Below are positions 44,941 to 52,686 of a stretch of 60,999 nucleotides of DNA, piece after piece; position 1 is the first letter of the stretch, and the number at the start of each line of letters is the position of its first letter. The notes beneath the pieces are model-generated. The model searched no databases. It was not told where the DNA came from and saw only the letters and a list, made by a program, of their open reading frames with translations. The DNA comes from Candidatus Methylomirabilota bacterium. GTDB lineage: Bacteria; Methylomirabilota; Methylomirabilia; Rokubacteriales; CSP1-6. The stretch lies in the NCBI GenBank assembly GCA_036001065.1, contig DASYUQ010000098.1, forward strand, positions 1-60,999, written 5' to 3'. Both the position numbers and the translations under genes were made by a program.

Positions 44941-45501
44941 TCAGAGGCCCAGGCGCCGCGCGGCGTGCAGGACCGCGATGACGGTCATCGCGTCCGTGAT
45001 CTCGCTGGTCTCCACCATTCGCAGCACCTCGGCGAAGGGGAACGGTCGAACCTCGATGAACTCCGTCGGGTCGGGCGCCGTGCGGGCCGGGCGCAGCCCC
45101 TCGGCCAGATAGAGGTGCGCGGTCTCGTCGATGACGCTCTTGGAGGTCTCGAACGTGCACAGCTTGACCAGGCGCGTCGCCTCGTAGCCGGCCTCCTCGC
45201 GGAGCTCGCGCTGGACCGCGGCCTCTTCGCTCTCACCCGGATGCATGGCCCCCGTCGGCATCTCCCAGCGGAAGGCGCGGGCCACGTAGCGGTACTGGCC
45301 GACGAGCACCACCGTGGACGCGTCGAGGAACGGCAGAATGCCCACACAGGGCCGGCACTCGACGACGCCGTAAGGGGTGGTCCGGCCGTCCGGCATCTCG
45401 GCGAGGTCCTCCCGGACCCGGATCCACGCGTTCTCGTACACGCGCCGGCTGGCGAGCGTGCGCCAGGGAGAGCGGGCGAGGGGGTGGCGCCCGAGGCTCA
45501 C
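44941..45501 (-). CDS. NUDIX hydrolase (ADP-ribose pyrophosphatase-like)
   Basis: 186-residue NUDIX enzyme. The Nudix box reads GAMHPGESEEAAVQRELREEAGYE, with the metal-binding REhxEE present. PTEFIEVRPFPFAEVLRMV follows, as in ADP-sugar pyrophosphatases. The start is a GTG at 45501 overlapping the tctA stop (GTGA). The frame stays open far upstream through tctA in another frame, which is not meaningful. It is last in a tctC-tctB-tctA-NUDIX operon, probably co-expressed without obvious functional link. Confidence 0.9.
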   Translation of the reverse strand: MSLGRHPLARSPWRTLASRRVYENAWIRVREDLAEMPDGRTTPYGVVECRPCVGILPFLDASTVVLVGQYRYVARAFRWEMPTGAMHPGESEEAAVQRELREEAGYEATRLVKLCTFETSKSVIDETAHLYLAEGLRPARTAPDPTEFIEVRPFPFAEVLRMVETSEITDAMTVIAVLHAARRLGL

Positions 45502-47018
45502 TCGGGCACTCCGGAGAGCTGGGGGCGGGCCTGGCGGCGGCGCCGGGCGAGCCGCACGAGCGGGGGCCCCACCAGCGCCAGCGCGCCCAGAGCCAGGAGG
45601 CTCGCGCTCAGCGGTCGCCCCACGATCTCGAGCCAGTCGCCGCGCGTCATGAAGAGCGACTGGCGGAGCGTCTTCTCCATCAGCGGCCCCAGCACGAGGG
45701 CGACGACCAGCGGTGAGGGATCGATGGCAAGCTTGCGAAGGCCGTAGCCGAAGATCCCGAACATGACGAGGACCCAGAGGTCGAGCTGGCTGTTGTTCAG
45801 GCTGTAGGCACCGACGAGGCAGAGCAGCAGTACCAGCGTGGCCAGCACGTGTTGGGGCAATCTCAGAACACTCACGAACAGCCCGACCAGCGGCAGGTTG
45901 AGGATCAAGAGGATGAGGTTGCCCACATACATGCTGGCCACCACGCCCCAGAACACCTCGGGCCGCTGGCTGATGAGGAGCGGGCCGGGCTGGATGCCGG
46001 TGATGACCAGGGCACCCAGGAGGATGGCGGTCGCCGGCGAGAAGGGGATGCCGAGCGACAGGAGCGGCACCATCGCGCCGGCGGTGGCCCCGTTGTTGGC
46101 GGCCTCGGGCCCGGCCACGCCTTCGATGGCGCCCTGGCCGAACCGCTCGGGAGTCCTGGAGACCTTGCGCTCGAGCGTGTAGGAAATGAAGGTGGCCAGC
46201 ACGGTGGTGGGGCCGGGGATGAGCCCGGTGAGGAAGCCGACGACGGAGCCGCGCGCGATCGGCCAGCCCGACATCTTCCATTCGGCGGCGGTCGGCAGCA
46301 ACTCACGGAGGCGCACGGTCGCGATGTAGGCCCTCCGGATCCCCGACTCGGCGATCAGGAGCACCTCGGCCACGCCGTAGAGTCCCATGATCACCGGCAC
46401 CAGCTCGATGCCCTGCGAGAGCTGGGTGGAGCCGAAGGTGAAGCGCCGGACGGCCGAGATCGGCTCCATGCCCACGGTGCCCAGGGCCAGGCCGATCGCC
46501 ACCAGCACGAAGGCGTGTATCACCGAGCCGCCCGACAGCCGCGAGAGCAGCAGCAGTCCCGCCACCGCCATCGCGAAGTACTCGGGCGGGCCGAACCGGA
46601 GGGCCTGGTCGGCCAGCCAGGAGGAGGCCAGGACGATGCCGACCACGCCGAGGGAGCCGGCGATGAAGGAGCCGACGGCGGCCACGGCCAGCGCGGCGCC
46701 GGCCCGGCCCTTCTTGGTCATCTGGTAGCCGTCGAGCGCGGTGACCACGGACGCCGCCTCGCCGGGGACGTTGACCAGGATCGATGTCGTCGAACCGCCG
46801 TACATCGCCCCGTAATAGATGCCGGCCAGCATGATGAGGGCGGTGGCGGGCTGGAGCGCGAAGGTCGACGGCAGGAGCAGGGCCATGGCCCCCACCGGGC
46901 CGATGCCAGGCAGGATTCCCACGATCGTGCCGACCAGGACGCCGAGGAAGCAGGCGAAGAGGTTGGTGGGCGACAGCGCGACCGAGAAGCCGTAGGCCAG
47001 ACCTTCCAGCGGCCCCAT
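45498..47018 (-). CDS. tctA: Tripartite tricarboxylate transporter permease TctA
   Basis: 506-residue large permease with ~12 helices. It contains GILPGIGPVGAMALLLPSTF and GGSTTSILVNVPGEAASVVTALDGY near the N-terminus and SVVGFLTGLIPGPTTVLATF in the middle, all TctA signatures. With TctB and the TctC/Bug binding protein it takes up a carboxylate. It is separated from tctB by 227 bases that hold a hairpin repeat and a MITE. Confidence 0.94.
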   Translation of the reverse strand: MGPLEGLAYGFSVALSPTNLFACFLGVLVGTIVGILPGIGPVGAMALLLPSTFALQPATALIMLAGIYYGAMYGGSTTSILVNVPGEAASVVTALDGYQMTKKGRAGAALAVAAVGSFIAGSLGVVGIVLASSWLADQALRFGPPEYFAMAVAGLLLLSRLSGGSVIHAFVLVAIGLALGTVGMEPISAVRRFTFGSTQLSQGIELVPVIMGLYGVAEVLLIAESGIRRAYIATVRLRELLPTAAEWKMSGWPIARGSVVGFLTGLIPGPTTVLATFISYTLERKVSRTPERFGQGAIEGVAGPEAANNGATAGAMVPLLSLGIPFSPATAILLGALVITGIQPGPLLISQRPEVFWGVVASMYVGNLILLILNLPLVGLFVSVLRLPQHVLATLVLLLCLVGAYSLNNSQLDLWVLVMFGIFGYGLRKLAIDPSPLVVALVLGPLMEKTLRQSLFMTRGDWLEIVGRPLSASLLALGALALVGPPLVRLARRRRQARPQLSGVPE

Positions 47019-47028
47019 CAGTAGGTTT

Positions 47029-47125
47029 TCGAAGGGGGCGACTTCACAGGCGCGCCCCCAGGGCGCGACGGCTCCCTCCGAGCCTCCCCCAGAACGGGTT
47101 GCGCCGGCGGAGCCGGCGCTCGAAC
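47029..47125 (+). repeat. Bipartite hairpin repeat, copy R6
   Basis: Long-subtype copy (CGAAGGGGGCGACTTCACAGGCGCGCC..) with hairpin 2 GCGCCGGCGGAGCCGGCGC and the terminal CTCGAAC, lying upstream of the tctA start. It closely resembles R1 at 147-244. Confidence 0.85.
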
Positions 47126-47160
47126 TGCACTCAGTCCGCCACGCACCTAGATCACCACGC

Positions 47161-47248
47161 TAGTGCCGTTCCAACTATTCGCGCCTAGGAAGGCACCGTG
47201 TACGTCGTTCGTGGACAGATTTAGTATCAACAAGTTGGAACGGCACTA
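47161..47248 (+). mobile_element. 88-bp MITE, copy M3
   Basis: TAGTGCCGTTCCAACT..AGTTGGAACGGCACTA with perfect terminal repeats and TA edges. It sits directly at the tctB stop codon. Nearly identical to M2, same orientation. Confidence 0.95.
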
Positions 47249-47692
47249 GTCGAAGAGCACGCCCCGGGGCAGCGGCACGCCCAGCAACACGCCGAAGACA
47301 TAGTAGGAGGCCACGGCGCAGGCGAGCGCGATCGCCACTGCCGCCGTCCACCCGGCCCCCAGGCCGCGCAGCAGGAGACCGGTGAAGAGGAACGCGACCA
47401 GGGGATACCCCGTCCAGGGCAGGAGAAGACAGAAGCCGACGAGGAGGACCGCGGTGACGATCACGCGCCCGCGGCCCGCCGCCGGCGCGGCGTGCCCACC
47501 GGCGGCTTCCGGCGCCCGCCGCAGCGCGCTCACCACCCATGTCAGCGCGACAGTGGCGCCGAACACGCCGACGGCCAGCGGGAAGAAGCCCGGCCCCGGG
47601 CGCGCCGCCGTGCCGTGCGGCAGGGGCAACGCGTTGGCCAGGTACATCCCGCTGGCCGCGAGCACGGCGAGCGCCAGGAGCCGCTCGATCAT
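47246..47692 (-). CDS. tctB: Tripartite tricarboxylate transporter small permease TctB
   Basis: 148-residue small membrane subunit with four predicted helices, e.g. LLALAVLAASGMYLANALPL and VIVTAVLLVGFCLLLPWTGYPL. The PGPGFFPLAVG motif is typical of TctB. The TAG stop overlaps the edge of MITE M3; a single TA at the site would also give TAG, so the protein length was probably not changed. It follows tctC by 4 bases. Confidence 0.9.
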   Translation of the reverse strand: MIERLLALAVLAASGMYLANALPLPHGTAARPGPGFFPLAVGVFGATVALTWVVSALRRAPEAAGGHAAPAAGRGRVIVTAVLLVGFCLLLPWTGYPLVAFLFTGLLLRGLGAGWTAAVAIALACAVASYYVFGVLLGVPLPRGVLFD

Positions 47693-47696
47693 CGAA

Positions 47697-48656
47697 CTAC
47701 TTCTTCTTGATCATGCCCAGGCGCGCGAGGATTTCGGTGTGGTTCTTGTGCTCCCTCCACAGATCGGCGCGCAGCTGGTCGCCGGCGCGATAGTCGATGT
47801 CGATCACCCGCTGCTTGATCGTGTTGACAAACTGCGGCTCCTCCATGGCGGCCTTGACGGCATCGTGGATGTACTTCTGCACGGGCCCCGGCGTGCCTTT
47901 GGGCGCCACGAACGCGAACCACGCCCCGCTGGGGGAGTCCCCCCAGCCGAGCTCCTTGGCGGTCGGCGCGTCGGGGAACGCGGGGTGGCGCTTGGTTTGG
48001 GAGACCATGAGCACGCGCATCTTGCCGCCGTCGACCAGCGGCTTGACCTCGCCGGGCTGGGCCATCAGGCCCTCGATGTGGCCGCCGAGGAGCGCCGGGC
48101 TCGACTCTCCCCATCCGGAGAAGGGCACGTGGGTGAGGTTGACACCGGCCAGGCGCTTCATTTCCTCGAAGTTCAGGTGACTGGAGGTGCCCTCGCCCGG
48201 CGACCCCACCCGCAGCTTGCCAGGGCTGGCCTTGGCGGCGTTCACGAACTCCTGGATCGTCTTCCAGGGCGCGTCGGCCTTCACCGCCAGCAGCGAGTAG
48301 AACGAGACCACGTTGATGATCGCCTCGTAGTCGTCAGGGGTCTTGTACGGCAGGTCGTTGAGCTGCGGGTGGATGACCAGCGTGGAGAGTGGCGCCAGGA
48401 TGACCGTGTAGCCGTCGGGCTTGGCCTGAACCAGCTCGGCCACGGCCAGCGAGCCGCCGGCGCCGGGCCGGGTCACGATGGCGACGCCCTTCGGGAATTT
48501 CTTCTTGAGTCCCTCGGCGAGCGCGCGGGCCACGATGTCGACCATGCCCCCGGCCGGGTAGCCGGTGAGGATGGTGAGCGGACGCTCGGGGTACTCGGCG
48601 GCGGCGGGGGCGGCAACGGTCGTTATCAACAAGGCGATCAGGACAATGCGGAACAT
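47697..48656 (-). CDS. tctC: Tripartite tricarboxylate transporter substrate-binding protein (TctC/Bug)
   Basis: 319-residue periplasmic protein. The signal peptide is MFRIVLIALLITTVAAPAAA, followed by EYPERPLTILTGYPAGGMVDIVAR, the standard Bug start, and VIVTRPGAGGSLAVAEL-like residues. The C-terminal half has GWGESSPALLGGHIEGLMA. The ligand is a small carboxylate, not determinable. The ATG at 48656 behind GAGG is preferred over the in-frame start at 48683. It is the first gene of the tctCBA-NUDIX operon. Confidence 0.93.
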   Translation of the reverse strand: MFRIVLIALLITTVAAPAAAEYPERPLTILTGYPAGGMVDIVARALAEGLKKKFPKGVAIVTRPGAGGSLAVAELVQAKPDGYTVILAPLSTLVIHPQLNDLPYKTPDDYEAIINVVSFYSLLAVKADAPWKTIQEFVNAAKASPGKLRVGSPGEGTSSHLNFEEMKRLAGVNLTHVPFSGWGESSPALLGGHIEGLMAQPGEVKPLVDGGKMRVLMVSQTKRHPAFPDAPTAKELGWGDSPSGAWFAFVAPKGTPGPVQKYIHDAVKAAMEEPQFVNTIKQRVIDIDYRAGDQLRADLWREHKNHTEILARLGMIKKK

Positions 48657-48722
48657 CGAGACCTCCTCGTGGGCGACGTGCACGGGACTCTAGCACGCGC
48701 GGCCCGCCTGGCCAACCCGCGG

Positions 48723-48728
48723 TATACT
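48723..48728 (+). promoter_or_regulatory. -10-like box upstream of the TtuB-like gene
   Basis: TATACT (5 of 6 to TATAAT), in GGTATACTCTG, lies 39 bases before the ATG at 48767. No -35 is evident. Confidence 0.45.
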
Positions 48729-48766
48729 CTGCACGATTCACGAAGACGGCGGAGGGTTTCCCGGGC

Positions 48767-48961
48767 ATGAAAGTGGTGCTGCGCAACCCGCGGCGCGAGG
48801 TCGAGGTGGCCGGCGGGCGCCGGGTACGGGACGTGCTGAAGGAGCTGGACGTCATTCCCGAGACCGTGCTGGTGATCCGGGGCGACACGCTCATCACCGC
48901 CGACCAGGTCGTGGGCGACGAGGACACGATCGAGCTGCGGCCGGTGATGTCGGGAGGCTAG
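48767..48961 (+). CDS. ttuB: Ubiquitin-like sulfur carrier (MoaD/ThiS/TtuB type)
   Basis: 64-residue beta-grasp protein ending in GG (VMSGG), the C-terminus that becomes a thiocarboxylate. Core: VEVAGGRRVRDVLKELDVIPETVLVIRGDTLI, ending in the typical DEDTIELRPVMSGG. The next gene, 7 bases on, is a TtuA-type PP-loop thiouridylase. Known TtuB serves as sulfur donor to TtuA for 2-thioribothymidine-54 in tRNA. The symbol is inferred from this pairing; a general MoaD/ThiS role is the alternative. Confidence 0.75.
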   Translation: MKVVLRNPRREVEVAGGRRVRDVLKELDVIPETVLVIRGDTLITADQVVGDEDTIELRPVMSGG

Positions 48962-48968
48962 GCCGGTC

Positions 48969-49871
48969 ATGAAATGCCGGAAGTGCGGGGCGGGCGCCGT
49001 CATCGAGCTGCGGCGGCACAACGCCGCCTTCTGCGCGCCCGACTTCCTCGAGTTCTTCCGTAACCAGGTGCGGGAGGCGATCCGCAAGCACCGGATGTTC
49101 ACCCGCGACGAGCGCGTGCTGGTGGCGGTCTCCGGGGGCAAGGACTCGCTGGCGCTCTGGGACGTGATGATCGAGGAGGGCTACCAGACCAGCGGCCTCT
49201 ACCTCGATCTGGGGATCTTCGACTACTCGGTGGAATCGAAGGCCAAGTGCGAGGCCTTCGCCGCCGCCCGCGGAGTGCCGCTGATCGTGGCCCGCGTGGC
49301 CGACGCGGTGGGGGCGCCGGTGCCCGTCATCAAGGAGGTGACGCGGCGCCCGCCCTGCTCGGGCTGCGGCCTCAGCAAGCGCTACCTGATGAACCGCGCG
49401 GCGCTGGAGCACGGGTTCCCCGTCGTGGCCACCGGCCACAACCTCGACGACGAGGCGGCGACGCTCTTCGGCTCCGTCATGCACTGGCAGACGGACGCGC
49501 TGCCGCGCCAGTCGCCCGCGCTGCCCTCCACGCACCCCAAGCTCGTGCGGCGGGTCAAGCCCCTCTACCGCCTGTCCGAGCGCGAGGCCGCCGCCTACGC
49601 CTTCCTGAGGAGGATCGACTATATCGTCGAGGAATGCCCGTTCGCCAAGGGCGCCACCTCGATCATGTACAAGGAGCTCCTCAGCCGGATGGAGGAGGCC
49701 TCGCCGGGGGCGAAGCACAACTTCCTGTTCGGCTTCCTCGACAAGGCCCGGGCCGCCTTCGAGCGCGCCGAAGCGGTCCTCCTGCAAGAGTGCGTGCGCT
49801 GCGGGCAGGTGACCACGGGGACGGTCTGCGCGTTCTGCAAGCTCAGCGACCAGGTCAAGCGCGCGACCTAG
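48969..49871 (+). CDS. ttuA: TtuA/Ncs6-family tRNA 2-thiolation ATPase
   Basis: 300-residue PP-loop enzyme that adenylates a tRNA uridine before sulfur insertion. It has an N-terminal zinc finger (CRKCG..C), the PP-loop VAVSGGKDSLALWD, central cysteines CSGCGLSKR and TGHNLDDEAATLF, with Cys residues that can hold an iron-sulfur cluster, and a C-terminal zinc finger CVRCGQ..CAFC. The two flanking zinc fingers distinguish the TtuA/Ncs6 group from TtcA. It is adjacent to the sulfur carrier gene. Target nucleotide (U54 or U34) is inferred only from the pairing. Confidence 0.85.
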   Translation: MKCRKCGAGAVIELRRHNAAFCAPDFLEFFRNQVREAIRKHRMFTRDERVLVAVSGGKDSLALWDVMIEEGYQTSGLYLDLGIFDYSVESKAKCEAFAAARGVPLIVARVADAVGAPVPVIKEVTRRPPCSGCGLSKRYLMNRAALEHGFPVVATGHNLDDEAATLFGSVMHWQTDALPRQSPALPSTHPKLVRRVKPLYRLSEREAAAYAFLRRIDYIVEECPFAKGATSIMYKELLSRMEEASPGAKHNFLFGFLDKARAAFERAEAVLLQECVRCGQVTTGTVCAFCKLSDQVKRAT

Positions 49872-49926
49872 CGCCGCGGCAGCCTGTTCCCAACGGGTTG
49901 CGCGCGGCCCGGCGGGGGCCGTCCGG

Positions 49927-51222
49927 GTGACGCGCGCGATCGTCATCAGCATCGACGGCCTGGCCGCCTTCTACTGGGACGATCCGGCGGCGAGCCTGCC
50001 CGCGCTCCGCGCGCTCGGCGAGCGCGGTGTCGTCGCCCGCCGGATGGACACCGTTTTCCCCAGCACCACCTGGCCCACCCACGTCAGCCTGGTGACCGGC
50101 GTGAGCCCGGCGCGCCACGGCGTCGTGGGCAACAGCATCCTCAATCGCGCCACCGCCCGCCCCGAGGATCTGACCGGCGATCCCGTCTACGACGCCCCCG
50201 ACCTCTTGCGCGCGCCCACCGTGTACGACCACGCCCGCGCGGCGGGCCTGCGGACGGCGGCCATCGACTGGCCGGCGACCCGCAACTGCGCCTCGATCGA
50301 TTTCTGCCTGCCCTTCTTTAAGGACCAGACGGTCTTCGAGACCCGGACGCCGCGCGCCGTGTGGACGGAGCTCGCGGCGCTGGGCTACCCCCTCGATCGG
50401 CAGGGGGAGTGGGCACAGCTCCCCAAGCGGTTTCTCAAGGACGCGATGGTCGCCGACCTCGCCGCCCACGTCGTTCGCCGCCACACGCCCGATCTCCTGC
50501 TGCTGCACTTCCTCTGCGTGGACAGCTTCCAGCACCTCCATGGGCCCCGGTCGCCGGAGGCCTACTGGGCGATGGCCTACGTCGATGGGCTCATCGGCCG
50601 CTTCCTGGCCACGTTCCCCGCCGGCGAGCTGACGGACCGCACCTCGGTCTTCGTCGTCTCCGATCACGGCTTTCTCCCCGTGACGAGGGACATCCGGCTG
50701 AACGTCCGGCTCCGCCAGCTCGGCGCGCTGCGGGTGGACGCCGCCGGGCGGGTGACCGGCGGCGAGGCCCGCTTCGTCGCGAATCTCGGCGCCGGCTATC
50801 TCTATGCGCTGGGAGACGCGAACCGCGAGCGGCTCAGCGACCTGGCCGCCGAGCTGGCCGGGCTCGAAGGGGTGGCGCGCGTGTGGACCGAGGCGGGCTA
50901 TGCGGCGCTCGGGTTGCCGACGCCGGCCGAGAACGCGCACGTCGGCGATCTGCTCTTCGAAGCGGCGGCCGGCTACTGTTTCGTCGACGACGCGCAGGGC
51001 GACGAGGTCGCCGGCCCGCCTCGCTATCGCGGCACTCACGGTCAGCGGGCGACGCATCCCGACATCGGCGCCTTCTTCCTGGCCGCCGGGCCGGGCATCG
51101 TCCGGGGCCAGCGACTCGGCGAGATCAGGAGCCGCGACGTGGCGCCGACGCTCGCGCACGTGCTGGGCCTGAAGATCGCCCCCACCGAGGGCCGCGCGCT
51201 GGGCGAGATCTTCACCGCGTGA
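49927..51222 (+). CDS. Alkaline phosphatase superfamily protein (nucleotide pyrophosphatase/phosphodiesterase type)
   Basis: 431 residues. Metal-site motifs are present: VISIDGLAAFYW (first Asp), FPSTTWPTHVSLVTGVSPARHGVVGN (nucleophile Thr in STTWPTH), and VVSDHGFLP with later RATHPDIGAFFLA. It probably hydrolyses phosphodiester or phosphomonoester bonds in an extracytoplasmic or cytoplasmic substrate; no signal peptide is visible. The start is a GTG at 49927. It is 55 bases after ttuA. Confidence 0.88.
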   Translation: MTRAIVISIDGLAAFYWDDPAASLPALRALGERGVVARRMDTVFPSTTWPTHVSLVTGVSPARHGVVGNSILNRATARPEDLTGDPVYDAPDLLRAPTVYDHARAAGLRTAAIDWPATRNCASIDFCLPFFKDQTVFETRTPRAVWTELAALGYPLDRQGEWAQLPKRFLKDAMVADLAAHVVRRHTPDLLLLHFLCVDSFQHLHGPRSPEAYWAMAYVDGLIGRFLATFPAGELTDRTSVFVVSDHGFLPVTRDIRLNVRLRQLGALRVDAAGRVTGGEARFVANLGAGYLYALGDANRERLSDLAAELAGLEGVARVWTEAGYAALGLPTPAENAHVGDLLFEAAAGYCFVDDAQGDEVAGPPRYRGTHGQRATHPDIGAFFLAAGPGIVRGQRLGEIRSRDVAPTLAHVLGLKIAPTEGRALGEIFTA

Positions 51223-51228
51223 TAGAAT
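51220..51228 (+). promoter_or_regulatory. Extended -10 element of the thiolase gene
   Basis: TGATAGAAT: TG, one base, then TAGAAT (5 of 6). It overlaps the stop of the previous gene and lies 31 bases before the thiolase ATG. Confidence 0.45.
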
Positions 51229-51259
51229 GAACCGCGATTCAGTGAAGCGGGAGGATCTC

Positions 51260-52405
51260 ATGAGAGACGCCGTCATCGTCGGAGCCGTGCGAACCGCCGT
51301 CGGCAAGCGGAACGGCAAGCTGTCGCCCGTTCGCCCCGACGATCTCGCCGCCCTGGTGCTGAGCGAGCTGGTGAAGCGCGTCGGCCTCGATCCCACCGAG
51401 GTGGAGGACGTGATCCTGGGCTGCGTGGACCAGCTCGGCGAGCAGGGGATGAACATCGCGCGCAACGCGGCGCTCATCGCGGGACTCCCGCTCGACGTCT
51501 GCGGCGTCACCCTGGACCGCATGTGCGGCTCCGGCCAGCAGGCGGCGAACTTCGCGGCGATGGGCGTCATGGCCGGCCAGTACGAGTGCGTGATCGCCGG
51601 CGGCGTGGAGCACATGACGCGGGTGCCGATGGGCTCGAACGCGATGGGCCCGGGCGAGGGACCACTCTCCCCGGCGCTGCAGGAGCGCTATCAGATCGTG
51701 CCCCAGGGCATCTCCGCCGAGATGATCGCGGAGAAGTGGGGCCTCAAGCGCGAGGAGCTGGACGAGTTCTCCGCTCAGAGCCACGAGAAGGCCGGGCGCG
51801 CCATCGCCGAGGGCCGCTTCACGCGCGAGATCCTGCCGGTGAGCCTGCCCGACGGCGCCCTCTTCGATACCGACGAGGGCGTACGGGTGCCGGTGAACCG
51901 CGAGAAGATGGCCGGGCTGGCCCCGTCCTTCAAGCCCGACGGCGTCGTGACCGCGGCCAACTCGTCGCAGATCTCCGACGGCGCCGCCGCGCTCATGTTC
52001 ATGTCGGAGGAGAGGGCGAAGGCGCTGGGCCTCCGGCCCCGGGCCCGCGTCGTCGCCACGGCGCTGGCCGGAGTCGATCCCACCATCATGCTGACGGGGC
52101 CCATCCCCGCCACCCAGCGCGCGCTGAAGAAGGCGGGCCTGAAGCTGGACGACATCGCGCTCTTCGAAATAAACGAAGCATTTGCATCGGTCGTCCTCGC
52201 TTGGGAGCGGGAGCTGCACCCCAATATGAGCCTGGTGAACGTCAGCGGTGGCGCGATCGCGCTGGGCCATCCGCTGGGCTGCTCGGGCGCCAAGCTGATG
52301 ACGACCCTGCTCCACGAGCTGGAGCGGACGGGCAAGCGGTACGGGCTTCAGACCATGTGCATCGGCTTCGGGCAGGGAATCGCGACGATCATCGAGCGGC
52401 TGTAG
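51260..52405 (+). CDS. Acetyl-CoA acetyltransferase (thiolase)
   Basis: 381-residue thiolase. The nucleophilic Cys is in LDRMCGSGQQAANFA (~93). NEAFA is present (INEAFASVVLAWERE), the catalytic His in GHPLGCSGAK (~340) and the second Cys in TMCIGFGQG (~370). It cleaves or condenses acyl-CoAs, e.g. 3-oxoadipyl-CoA or acetoacetyl-CoA; in this genome it could finish aromatic degradation. CGGGAGG lies before the ATG. The upstream in-frame start at 51227 is not supported by the family N-terminus. Confidence 0.93.
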   Translation: MRDAVIVGAVRTAVGKRNGKLSPVRPDDLAALVLSELVKRVGLDPTEVEDVILGCVDQLGEQGMNIARNAALIAGLPLDVCGVTLDRMCGSGQQAANFAAMGVMAGQYECVIAGGVEHMTRVPMGSNAMGPGEGPLSPALQERYQIVPQGISAEMIAEKWGLKREELDEFSAQSHEKAGRAIAEGRFTREILPVSLPDGALFDTDEGVRVPVNREKMAGLAPSFKPDGVVTAANSSQISDGAAALMFMSEERAKALGLRPRARVVATALAGVDPTIMLTGPIPATQRALKKAGLKLDDIALFEINEAFASVVLAWERELHPNMSLVNVSGGAIALGHPLGCSGAKLMTTLLHELERTGKRYGLQTMCIGFGQGIATIIERL

Positions 52406-52410
52406 CCCAA

Positions 52411-52520
52411 TCGGAGGGGGCGGACGTTACGGCCCCCTCCGAAATTCATAGTCAGAGGGGGCCTCACGGCCCCCTCCGAACCTCCCCAGTGGATTGCGCC
52501 GGCGGAGCCGGCGCTCGAAA
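52411..52520 (+). repeat. Bipartite hairpin repeat, copy R7, with doubled first hairpin
   Basis: TCGGAGGGGGC..GCCCCCTCCGA is followed by a second, similar hairpin (AGAGGGGGCCTCACGGCCCCCTC), then the linker and hairpin 2 GCGCCGGCGGAGCCGGCGC. It is the only copy with a tandem first hairpin. It fills most of the gap between the thiolase and the zinc-ribbon micro-gene. Confidence 0.85.
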
Positions 52521-52566
52521 CGGCGAGCAGCGGTCGCAGTCGGCGGGCACCATTCTCCCGCCTGGC

Positions 52567-52575
52567 TGCTAGACT
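52567..52575 (+). promoter_or_regulatory. Extended -10 element of the zinc-ribbon micro-gene
   Basis: TGCTAGACT: TG, one base, TAGACT. It lies 20 bases before the ATG at 52596. Confidence 0.4.
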
Positions 52576-52595
52576 AGGCGCCACAGAGGTCAGCC

Positions 52596-52679
52596 ATGGC
52601 CGGGTTTCGCTGCGCGAAGTGCGGGAAGGTCGCGATGGTGCAGAAGATCTGCTGCGGCCGCCCGATGAAGCGCTCCTAA
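52596..52679 (+). CDS. Tiny zinc-ribbon (desulforedoxin-like) protein, 27 residues
   Basis: Encodes 27 residues containing CAKC and ICCGRPM. The CxxC-x9-CCGxPM pattern is that of the desulforedoxin/desulfoferrodoxin N-terminal metal site, so it could bind one Fe or Zn through four cysteines. AGAGGT and an extended -10 lie upstream. The gene was identified by eye from start, Shine-Dalgarno and motif; it is convergent with the protease gene and ends 7 bases from it. Confidence 0.6.
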   Translation: MAGFRCAKCGKVAMVQKICCGRPMKRS

Positions 52680-52686
52680 GCGCGCT

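Noticed and set aside
44936-44950. GGGCCT/AGGCCC hairpin between the anti-sigma and NUDIX genes
   Set aside because: Only a 6-bp stem with no T-tract, overlapping the NUDIX stop; expected by chance at this GC content.
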